A stretch of 32,603 nt of DNA from assembly GCA_945872855.1 (NCBI GenBank), contig CAMCAW010000012.1, positions 1 through 32,603 on the forward strand, in the 5' to 3' direction. Below, piece by piece: positions 10,893-18,464 of this stretch. This DNA comes from Rickettsia typhi. Lineage in GTDB: Bacteria; Pseudomonadota; Alphaproteobacteria; Rickettsiales; UBA1997. Position 1 is the stretch's first letter; every line of letters begins with the position of its first letter. The notes under the pieces are model-generated. The model was not told the DNA's origin. It searched no databases and worked only from the letters and a program-made list of their open reading frames with translations. Made by a program: the position numbers and the translations under genes.

Positions 10893-11197
10893 TTTTTCTT
10901 TTTATTGGTTTTTTTAAGGTGTTTTTGTAAATGAGCAAAAGCTTTTTCATCGGCCTGTGAGCCCCATTCTCTAGCAAATGATTGATTTGATGAAGCGAGA
11001 AAAGCGCGATCATTTTTTTTTGGTTTTTTACTGTTTTTACTACCAAAATCTTTACTCAATTTATCTTCAACAGAAGTTATAATTAAGTCTTTCACCGACA
11101 TATTAGCAATCGCTGCGCGCAGTTTAAGCGCCACGAATAGATCTTGCGGAAGGTTGATTAAGTAGGGGTGGGTGGTTGCTGTAATTTGGCTTTTCAT
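10889..11197 (-). CDS. Ribbon-helix-helix-like antitoxin
   Basis: 102 aa: YLINLPQDLFVALKLRAAIANMSVKDLIITSVEDKL (RHH-like), then a C-terminal AFLASSNQSFAREWGSQADEKAF segment typical of antitoxin toxin-binding tails; followed by an overlapping toxin remnant. Confidence 0.65.
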   Translation of the reverse strand: MKSQITATTHPYLINLPQDLFVALKLRAAIANMSVKDLIITSVEDKLSKDFGSKNSKKPKKNDRAFLASSNQSFAREWGSQADEKAFAHLQKHLKKTNKKKK

Positions 11198-11201
11198 TTT
11201 T

Positions 11202-11230
11202 ATATAAATATATATGATATATATTTATAT
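11202..11230. promoter_or_regulatory. Perfect AT palindrome (14-bp arms, 1-nt centre), candidate antitoxin operator
   Basis: ATATAAATATATAT-G-ATATATATTTATAT, 5-33 bp upstream of the antitoxin start (11197). Confidence 0.4.
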
Positions 11231-11263
11231 TATTTATGTTTTATTGCTTTGCAAGGCCTCTAT

Positions 11264-12514
11264 TTATTCATACCGCAAAATCTCTGCCGGATCAGCCTTG
11301 CTGGCTTTGTAAGCTGGATAAAGTGTGGCCAAAAATGAAATCACCAACGACATTCCCACAATCAAAACCACATCAGAAACAAAAACTTTTGACGGCAATG
11401 TTGATAAAAAATAAATCGCCGGATTGAATAAATCCGCACCAGTCAAGCTTTCTAGCCCATGCTTGATAGAATTAATATTCATCGAAAATAACACACCGAT
11501 GATGAATCCAAACATCGTTCCCACAAAACCAATTGACGATCCACAAATTAAGAATATCCGCAGCACCGCACCCTTCTCCATGCCCATGGTTCTAAGGAGC
11601 GCGATGTTTTTATTTTTGTCTTTCACCAACATAATCATGCTCGAAATTATGTTGAAAGCGGCCACTAAAATTATGAGCGTGAGAATTAAAAACATCACTG
11701 TTCGCTCAACTTTTAGCGCATCGATGAAAGAAGCGTTAGACTGCTGCCAATCTACAAAATAAAGGCTCGGATAATCTGCTAGCGCAGTAAAAACTTGCAA
11801 TTTCACCTCATCTAATTTTGTAGCATCATCAACAAAAACTTCAATCGCCGAAGCTCGTTGCGGATATTTAAAATGAACTTGCGCCATCTCAAAATTCATG
11901 AAAATTGTGGTGGAATCATATTCATACATGCCGCTTTCAAACACGCCTGCAACGTTGTAGCTCTTGACTCGCGGGATAGAACCGAGTATGCTATCATTCG
12001 TTTGTGCTGCTATAATTTTTAGCGAATCACCGATCTGCAAATGCATATTCTGCGCTACAGCCGAGCCGATTATAACGTTATTACGCTCTTGCAATTTCGT
12101 AATATCGCCAGCACGAATATTTTGCGAAATCAAGCTTTTTTTCTGCAAATCTTCCAAACGAATACCCTTGATGAGCCCGCCCGCTGCCTTGCTTGGCGAC
12201 GATAACATCGCCTGCGCTTCCACAATTGGATTCACATATTTTACACCTTCAAGACCTTTGATTTTTGCAACAATTTCATCATAATTTTCGATATTCTGCG
12301 CGCGGCTGTAAACTGTAAGATGCGCGTTAATTCCGAGAATGCGATTGACCAATTCATAACGAAATCCGTTCATCACCGACATCACGATTATCAAGGTCGC
12401 AACGCCAATCATGATGCCCACAAAAGAGAAAATTGCCGTCACTGAAATAAAGCCTTCTTTGCGCTTCGAACGCAGGTAGCGATATGCGATGAGGAATTCT
12501 AATTTGTTGAACAT
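11264..12514 (-). CDS. lolC: Lipoprotein-releasing ABC transporter permease (LolC/LolE family)
   Basis: EFLIAYRYLRSKRKEGFISVTAIFSFVGIMIGVATLIIVMSVMNGFRYEL, AAFNIISSMIMLVKDKNKNIALLRTMGM, LATLYPAYKASKADPAEILRYE. LolC versus LolE not distinguished. Confidence 0.93.
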   Translation of the reverse strand: MFNKLEFLIAYRYLRSKRKEGFISVTAIFSFVGIMIGVATLIIVMSVMNGFRYELVNRILGINAHLTVYSRAQNIENYDEIVAKIKGLEGVKYVNPIVEAQAMLSSPSKAAGGLIKGIRLEDLQKKSLISQNIRAGDITKLQERNNVIIGSAVAQNMHLQIGDSLKIIAAQTNDSILGSIPRVKSYNVAGVFESGMYEYDSTTIFMNFEMAQVHFKYPQRASAIEVFVDDATKLDEVKLQVFTALADYPSLYFVDWQQSNASFIDALKVERTVMFLILTLIILVAAFNIISSMIMLVKDKNKNIALLRTMGMEKGAVLRIFLICGSSIGFVGTMFGFIIGVLFSMNINSIKHGLESLTGADLFNPAIYFLSTLPSKVFVSDVVLIVGMSLVISFLATLYPAYKASKADPAEILRYE

Positions 12515-12546
12515 GATAAATTTATTTCAAAATAATTTTGAATTAT

Positions 12547-13545
12547 TTAAACCCCTTTTGAGGTTGAATATTCAAAGTGAAAAGGTGTATCTGGATAAAC
12601 TACTTTATAGACGTCGTGGCAGGCGGTTGCTGCTTCGGCGAAGCCATTCAGAATTAGCTTCAATTTATTTTTATAAGTAACTATATCGCCAATTGCATAA
12701 ATACCTTCAACCGAAGTTCGCATTGTTGCAACATCTACCTCGATAAAATGTTTATGCAGGTTCAAGCCCCAATTAGCAATTGGTCCAAGCTCCATCGCAA
12801 GGCCGTAGAATGGAAGCAAATAATCAGCTTCAAGCTCTTTTATATTGCCATCAAAATCTTTTACTAGCACGGCCTCAAGCCTACCCTCGCGGCCTTTTAG
12901 ACCATCTAACTGATATGGCACTACGAGATCTATTTTATTTTCTGCGGCCAATTTATGCATTTTATCGGCGCTTTCTGGGGCGCAACGAAATTTATCGCGG
13001 CGATGCACTACGCTAACTTTTTTTGCAACTTCCGCAAGGCTGAGAACCCAATCTACCGCAGAGTCGCCGCCGCCAGCAATCACCACATTTTTTCCTGCAA
13101 ATTCTGCTTTAGAGCGTATTGAATAAAAAATAGATTTTCCTTCATATTCTTCAATGCCTGCAAGTGGCGGACGATTGGGGCCAAAGGCTCCGCAGCCTGC
13201 AGCAATCACAATTGCTTTGCATTCAATATGAGTATTTTTTGAAGTTGTTAAAAGAAAAGTTCCATCACTACGTTTCTCAATTTTATCAACACGCTGATTC
13301 AAGTGATAAAAGGGCTTGAACGGCGCCGCTTGCTCGTGCAAAGCATCGATTAAATCGTTGGCTAAAATTTTTGGATGAGCCGGAATATCATAAATTGGCT
13401 TCTCTGGATAAAGCGCTGAACACTGCCCGCCAATGTGCTCGAGCGTGTCGATGACATGGCATTTCATTTTCAACATTCCCGCTTCAAAGATTGTAAACAA
13501 CCCAGCTGGACCCGCGCCAATTATGGCTATATCTGTTTTATGCAT
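12547..13545 (-). CDS. Ferredoxin/thioredoxin-NADP+ reductase family flavoprotein (start likely at MHKTD, 13545; ORF opens at 13590)
   Basis: FAD motif DIAIIGAGPAGLFTIFEAGML, NAD(P) motif VVIAGGGDSAVDWVLSLA, C-terminal GIYAIGDIVTY..KLKLILNGFAEAA. Confidence 0.9.
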   Translation of the reverse strand: MHKTDIAIIGAGPAGLFTIFEAGMLKMKCHVIDTLEHIGGQCSALYPEKPIYDIPAHPKILANDLIDALHEQAAPFKPFYHLNQRVDKIEKRSDGTFLLTTSKNTHIECKAIVIAAGCGAFGPNRPPLAGIEEYEGKSIFYSIRSKAEFAGKNVVIAGGGDSAVDWVLSLAEVAKKVSVVHRRDKFRCAPESADKMHKLAAENKIDLVVPYQLDGLKGREGRLEAVLVKDFDGNIKELEADYLLPFYGLAMELGPIANWGLNLHKHFIEVDVATMRTSVEGIYAIGDIVTYKNKLKLILNGFAEAATACHDVYKVVYPDTPFHFEYSTSKGV

Positions 13546-13810
13546 TGTTCTAGAATTTAAAATTAGCAATTTCAGTAGTTTACTGCGCAATTTATATTTT
13601 CCAATCTCGCGCTTGATTTTGTTTTGTCGGCCCTTTGTTTTGCTGTGCGATTTTCAAAATTGAAAGATTTCCTACCAACATTATTATCTTCGATTTTAAG
13701 ACATGTTTTTACAGCAAAAATAATTTTTTTTGCAAAAATTTATTTGATAAATTTTTTTGCAAAATAAGCTTATAAATCAAGCCTTTAGACTAGGTTCTTT
13801 TCTCCAAAAG

Positions 13811-13831
13811 TTTTCTATCATAGATAGAAAA
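13811..13831. repeat. Perfect inverted repeat TTTTCTATC-ATA-GATAGAAAA
   Basis: Direct reading: 9-bp arms, 3-nt centre. Confidence 0.85.
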
Positions 13832-13896
13832 TTTCCCTTCCTTTTCAACTTGTGGTTGCTGGTAAATTATTTTTACATGGCAATTATTATTCGCGA

Positions 13897-14098
13897 TGCT
13901 TGATTTCCCACTTCAATCAAGCATTTCACCACCGACCCGCCTCACCACGGCGAAGTTGTGCGGCAACAGGCAACACCACGAAGGCTCACCACAGCCAGCC
14001 AAACCAGAAACACCACTCTGGCAAACCATCGCCACTGGCCTTCACCACAGGCCACAACAAAAACCGTGCCATGTTAGGCTTCACCACGGCCAAAACAT
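13897..14098. repeat. Array of short hairpins with variable stems and a recurring TCACCAC loop
   Basis: TGCTTGATT[TCCCACTTC]AATCAAGCA 13897-13923; CGCC[TCACCAC]GGCG 13938-13952; GGCT[CACCAC]AGCC 13983-13996; CCAGA[AACACCAC]TCTGG 14004-14021; TGGCCT[TCACCAC]AGGCCA 14036-14054; ATGTTaGGCT[TCACCAC]GGCCaaAACAT 14071-14098. CACCAC occurs 7 times in about 160 nt. Confidence 0.8.
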
Positions 14099-14213
14099 AA
14101 TAGATTTACCGCTAGATATTTTTTAATTTAAAACAAAAAAAATGATTTTCAAAATAATCAACTCACTATAACCTTACTCAATCGTGGCTTTACGCAATTT
14201 TATTAAATGCCTT

Positions 14214-14228
14214 TTAATTAAATTTTAA
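14214..14228. promoter_or_regulatory. Candidate CtrA box TTAA-N7-TTAA upstream of comM
   Basis: TTAA TTAAATT TTAA, 20 bp before the comM ATG. Matches the alphaproteobacterial CtrA half-site spacing, but the region is AT-rich. Confidence 0.25.
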
Positions 14229-14247
14229 TCTCAAACCAACGCCAAAA

Positions 14248-15759
14248 ATGGTCGCTAAAGTAAAAACTTTTTCTTTCGTCGGAATTGACGTTGTTGATGT
14301 TGATGTGCAAGTGCAAATTTCTCCCGGCCTTCCCGGAATCACGATAGTTGGCCTGCCAGATAAAGCCGTTGGAGAATCGCGCGAACGCGTGCGCTTAGCC
14401 ATTTCATCACTTGGTCTCGCTTGGCCGCAAAAGCGCATCACGGTTAATTTAGCTCCCGCAGATTTGCAAAAAGAAGGCAGTCATTTTGATTTAGCGCTGG
14501 CTTTAGGAATTTTAATTGAAATGGGAATTTTATCGCAAACTCATGTCGAGAATTTTTATGCGCTAGGAGAGCTTTCTCTTGATGGCTCAATCACTTCTGT
14601 CAGCGGAATAATCTCTGCCGCAATTGGCGCCAACCAAAGAAAATGTGGAATAATTTGCCCAGAAAAAAACGGCCGCGAAGCCGCTTGGGCAGGCGATTTA
14701 CCAATCATCGCCGCCAATGATTTAATCTCGCTAATCAATCACTGCAAAGGCGAACAATTTTTATCGCGCCCCGAAAATAACCAAATTTTGCGTGAGCCAA
14801 TCTACCCTGATTTATCCGATATAAAAGGCCAAGAAACCGCCAAACGCGCGCTTGAAATCGCCGCCGCAGGTGGACATAACTTGCTACTAATCGGCCCTCC
14901 CGGCACAGGAAAATCAATGCTCGCCAGCCGCCTTGGTGGAATTTTGCCGCCACCTGATTTATCCGAAATCCTCGAAATCAACATGATCCACAGCATCAGC
15001 GGCAAACTCGAAGGTGGCAATCTCATCACCAGCAGACCCTACCGCGACCCGCATCACTCTTGCTCTATGCCCGCAATGATCGGTGGCGGAACCAAGGCTA
15101 AACCGGGCGAAGTTTCACTCGCTTGCAACGGCGTTTTATTCCTAGACGAGCTCGCCGAATTTCCGCGCCAAGTTTTAGACTCACTGCGCCAACCCCTAGA
15201 AACCGGCGCCGTCAGCGTCTCGCGCGTTAATTCTCACATCACCTATCCCGCAAATTTTCAGCTAATTGCAGCGATGAACCCTTGCCGCTGTGGCTATCTC
15301 GGCGATGGCGCGCGCGAATGCAAAAAAGCCCCAATCTGCGGCGAAGATTACAAAAACAAGATATCCGGCCCACTATTTGACCGCATCGACATGATTGTAG
15401 AAGTGCCTCAAATCGATATTTTTTTCAGCAATAAAGAAAAGGGAGAGAGTTCGGCAGAAGTAAAGCAGCGCGTCCACACTGCTCGCACAATACAAAAAGC
15501 GCGCTATGGCAACGAAGAAGAAATGCAAAATCAGCAAAAAATTAACGCTAGAATCAATGGCAGCGTGCTAGAAAAATTCACCGAGCTAGATGCCGAATGT
15601 CAAAAAATTCTCAAGAAATACATCGATAAAATGTCCGCTTCAATGCGCGGAATCACTAGAGTTTTAAGGGTTGCGCGCACTATTGCAGATTTAGAGCAAA
15701 GTGAAAAACTTTTGCCGCATCATTTATTGGAAGCGATTGGTTATCGTCGGAAATTATAA
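14248..15759 (+). CDS. comM: YifB/ComM family Mg-chelatase-like AAA+ ATPase
   Basis: KVKTFSFVGIDVVDVDVQVQISPGLPGITIVGLPDKAVGESRERVRLAI, LLIGPPGTGKSMLASRLGGILP, RDPHHSCSMPAMIGGG, AMNPCRCGYLGD, GITRVLRVARTIADLE. Confidence 0.97.
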   Translation: MVAKVKTFSFVGIDVVDVDVQVQISPGLPGITIVGLPDKAVGESRERVRLAISSLGLAWPQKRITVNLAPADLQKEGSHFDLALALGILIEMGILSQTHVENFYALGELSLDGSITSVSGIISAAIGANQRKCGIICPEKNGREAAWAGDLPIIAANDLISLINHCKGEQFLSRPENNQILREPIYPDLSDIKGQETAKRALEIAAAGGHNLLLIGPPGTGKSMLASRLGGILPPPDLSEILEINMIHSISGKLEGGNLITSRPYRDPHHSCSMPAMIGGGTKAKPGEVSLACNGVLFLDELAEFPRQVLDSLRQPLETGAVSVSRVNSHITYPANFQLIAAMNPCRCGYLGDGARECKKAPICGEDYKNKISGPLFDRIDMIVEVPQIDIFFSNKEKGESSAEVKQRVHTARTIQKARYGNEEEMQNQQKINARINGSVLEKFTELDAECQKILKKYIDKMSASMRGITRVLRVARTIADLEQSEKLLPHHLLEAIGYRRKL

Positions 15760-15879
15760 TCTAATCACCCGCCTAAATATTTGTGAAGTGCACTCTAGCT
15801 AAAATCAACTCGCCGCAATCCTATATAGCTTGTGAGGCAAATTCGCATGAATAAAATCTTTCTCATAAAGAAATCCTAA

Positions 15880-15952
15880 TTTGGTAAGGCCCCTGAGCCG
15901 AGTTCGAGATAGCTTGGGCCTCGCTGTCCGAAGAGCGGAGACCCTACCAAAC
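15880..15952. repeat. Palindromic element R5 (diverged, longer-core member), between convergent comM and hydrolase genes
   Basis: TTTGGTAAGGCCCCTGAGCCGAGTTCGAGATAGCTTGGGCCTCGCTGTCCGAAGAGCGGAGACCCTACCAAA: TTTGGTA/TACCAAA ends; CCGAGTTCG and CGCTGTCCGAAGAGC align to the core halves, with about 10 nt extra between them. Confidence 0.65.
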
Positions 15953-15978
15953 TTACATTAGCTTCTGCTTAAATTATT

Positions 15979-16746
15979 TTATACTAAGTTTTTCACAATA
16001 ATTCTGCGCAACGAATCAACATCATTCAGTTGTGGTGCATGCCCGCATTGCGTGAAAATTTTCGCGTGAAAATCTGCGATACGATCCTTAAAATATTCCG
16101 CTTGCGAAACTGGCACAATCATATCTCCCGCGCCATGAAAATAAAGGGTTGGTGGCATATCAGAAAAATCAACATCGAAGCAAGAAAACCTCGCCAATTC
16201 ATCGAGCCAAAAAGTTAATTGCGCAAAATTTTTCTCATTAACATCAAGGCCGCGCGCAATAGCTGAGGCATTGCGATCGTTCATCGAAGTTAGAATTGCA
16301 AATTGTTTTAGGGTTTTATCTGGTGCTGAAGTGAAATCATCACGAAATTTTTTAAAAGCGGCTGGGCCCATGCCAGCGTGTATGCGCGCATCTTTAACCA
16401 ATTGAAATGGCGGCGCAATTAGAATTAATAATTTTGGTTTGAGAATTTTCTTTTCGATCAACCTTACAGCCAACTGCCCTCCAAGGCTCCACCCAACTAA
16501 TATTTCAGGATTAAATTTTTGCGAGCCATCTTTTAAAAAATCTGGCACTTCAACCTCTACGCTCTCACTTTTTACATGAGAATTTTCTTTTGCCTCAACA
16601 AAATCAAAAAACTCCTCAACCTTGCCAAAGCGCGAATAATCAAGCGATTCAACAAAAAAAGGGTCAAAAATTTGATCATTAAAAATAAATTCTAATGAAT
16701 CAAATTTTTGACCCCAACCAGAAAGACAAAGAATTTGTCTTGTCAT
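15979..16746 (-). CDS. Alpha/beta hydrolase, BioH-like
   Basis: N-terminus LCLSGWGQKFDSLEFIF, nucleophile elbow VGWSLGGQLAVRL, later Asp/His region (HGAGDMIVPVSQAEYF...FTQCGHAPQLND). Confidence 0.7.
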   Translation of the reverse strand: MTRQILCLSGWGQKFDSLEFIFNDQIFDPFFVESLDYSRFGKVEEFFDFVEAKENSHVKSESVEVEVPDFLKDGSQKFNPEILVGWSLGGQLAVRLIEKKILKPKLLILIAPPFQLVKDARIHAGMGPAAFKKFRDDFTSAPDKTLKQFAILTSMNDRNASAIARGLDVNEKNFAQLTFWLDELARFSCFDVDFSDMPPTLYFHGAGDMIVPVSQAEYFKDRIADFHAKIFTQCGHAPQLNDVDSLRRIIVKNLV

Positions 16747-16748
16747 AA

Positions 16749-16988
16749 TTATAGTTTGAAATCGCCGAACTTTTTCTTGAAGTTAGTAACGCGTTCATCA
16801 TTAACATTGATGAAGCTTTGGCCTTTTTCTTGCCAAGCTGGATGATTTTTTGTATCAACGTCAAGCTTCAGCGTATCGCCATCTTTGCCCCAAGTAGTGA
16901 GGATTTCGAATTTATCACCGTTGGTCATTACAACGTTAACTGTGTGTTGCTTTGGATGTGTTTTTGCAACAATCTCTTTTTTAGCCAT
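16749..16988 (-). CDS. rpmE: 50S ribosomal protein L31 (start at MAKKE)
   Basis: KTHPKQHTVNVVMTNGDKFEILTTWGKDGDTLKLDVDTKNHPAWQ...RVTNFKKKFGDF. Confidence 0.9.
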   Translation of the reverse strand: MAKKEIVAKTHPKQHTVNVVMTNGDKFEILTTWGKDGDTLKLDVDTKNHPAWQEKGQSFINVNDERVTNFKKKFGDFKL

Positions 16989-17127
16989 AAAAAAATGAAT
17001 CAAATATTATAAAAGGGTTGCGCATTTTAGATATATATTTTTGCTAGTCAAGCGTTCTAAATGCCTTAGAGACAGAAAATCTGTGTGACGCTAATTTGAG
17101 ACAATAATCAATCAAAACATAAAAAAC

Positions 17128-17156
17128 TTGACATTACCTAAGCTAAGCAACAGAAT
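17128..17156 (+). promoter_or_regulatory. Candidate sigma-70 promoter (TTGACA-N17-CAGAAT) for the M23 peptidase/bactofilin genes
   Basis: Exact -35 consensus with 17-bp spacing to a 4/6 -10 element, about 110 bp upstream of the M23 start. Confidence 0.45.
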
Positions 17157-17267
17157 TGAATCACATATTAAATATTGTCGCGCCCTGAAAGACTTACACC
17201 CACGCGGTTCAGCTGCTAAATCTTCATAATAATCGGGCGCATCCTAGTAAACAAAACGAGGTGTTGG

Positions 17268-18464
17268 ATGAATATCAAAAGCTTTTTAAGAAAGAGAAGG
17301 TTTCAAACTATATCGCAAGCCACTAAAGCCGCTATTTTTGACGCTGCAAAAAATGCTATAAAGTTTCTTTTTACCAAAAGAACTATCCTTTTTGTTACTA
17401 GTCAAAAAATCCGCAGCATCACTCTGGGGCCGATTGTGCAGCTTTGTATTCTTATTGCAATTACTTGGGTTGCCAATCTTTTTTACCAATCTGTTCAATA
17501 TAACAAAATCATTAACGAAAAGTCGCAAGAGATCGCGCGGCTCAACGACGTAAACAAATATTTTGAAACTGAATTTGGTAATATTAATGAAAAATTGCAT
17601 AAAGTTAACGATTACTTAATTTCGATCACAGGCCAAGGCACGCCTGCTTCTGAACGCAAACAGCCACTTAATTTACCTGCTAATGTTCAAGAGCAAAATT
17701 TATCAAAATCGGATAAACATACACTAAATCAAATAAAAGATGCCTCTGGTGCACTTCTTGATATTCAAAGTGCCGCCAATATTCGCATCAAAAAAATTGA
17801 GCAAACCATCTCTGTCACTGGCTTGCACATTAAGGGCAACAATAATTATGCCGACGCAAAAAACTCTGCAAGCTTTGGTGGGCAAGGCGGGCCGCTAATT
17901 CCGCTTGATGGAATAAAATCGACAAATTTCACAGTTAAAAGCTTCGCCGAAATTAAAAAACTTGAAACCGCAAAATTTAGCAACGAGATTGATCGCCTAA
18001 TTATGCTAGAAAAATTAACGCAAGTTATGCCTTTGGCACGCCCAATTAAAAGCTATTTCATCTCTAGCGGCTTTGGCACTAGAACCGACCCAATCACTAA
18101 GGGCTTCGCGCGGCATCAAGGTTTAGATTTTGTTGGGCCTAATCACGAAAAAATTGTTAGCCCTTCAAATGGCCGCGTTATTTTGGCTGGACAATTCAGC
18201 GATTATGGCACCGCAGTTGTAATTGATCACGGCTTTGGAATTACAACGCGCTACGGCCATTTATCGGCGGTGAAGGTACAAAAAGGTCAGTTAGTAAAGA
18301 AAGGTGATGTGATTGCATTACAAGGCAGCACTGGCAGAAGCACTGGGCAACATTTACACTATGAAGTGCGCTACAAAAACACTCCGCTAAACCCAAGAAA
18401 ATTCCTTGAAGCAGGTGATGCTTTATTTAACGACTCAAACAATCTAAAACATGCCAATAGCTAA
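17268..18464 (+). CDS. M23-family peptidoglycan endopeptidase with N-terminal TM and coiled-coil region
   Basis: SGFGTRTDPITKGFARHQGLDFVGP, VVIDHGFGITTRYGHLS, GSTGRSTGQHLHYEVRY. Confidence 0.95.
   Translation: MNIKSFLRKRRFQTISQATKAAIFDAAKNAIKFLFTKRTILFVTSQKIRSITLGPIVQLCILIAITWVANLFYQSVQYNKIINEKSQEIARLNDVNKYFETEFGNINEKLHKVNDYLISITGQGTPASERKQPLNLPANVQEQNLSKSDKHTLNQIKDASGALLDIQSAANIRIKKIEQTISVTGLHIKGNNNYADAKNSASFGGQGGPLIPLDGIKSTNFTVKSFAEIKKLETAKFSNEIDRLIMLEKLTQVMPLARPIKSYFISSGFGTRTDPITKGFARHQGLDFVGPNHEKIVSPSNGRVILAGQFSDYGTAVVIDHGFGITTRYGHLSAVKVQKGQLVKKGDVIALQGSTGRSTGQHLHYEVRYKNTPLNPRKFLEAGDALFNDSNNLKHANS

Noticed and set aside
13897-14098. CRISPR array
   Set aside because: Repeated unit is only about 7 nt, spacing is irregular (13-39 nt), stems vary and there are no cas genes.
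13897-14098. Integron attC array
   Set aside because: No cassettes, no integrase and no attC R/L box consensus; hairpins are much too short.
13897-14098. Replication origin
   Set aside because: No clear DnaA-box cluster (TTATCCACA-like) seen, and no dnaA/parA/hemE-type context.
13852-14126. ORFs of 82 and 76 aa over the hairpin array
   Set aside because: Two overlapping frames give H/T/P-rich low-complexity peptides produced by the repeated CACCAC motif; the hairpin structure explains the sequence better.
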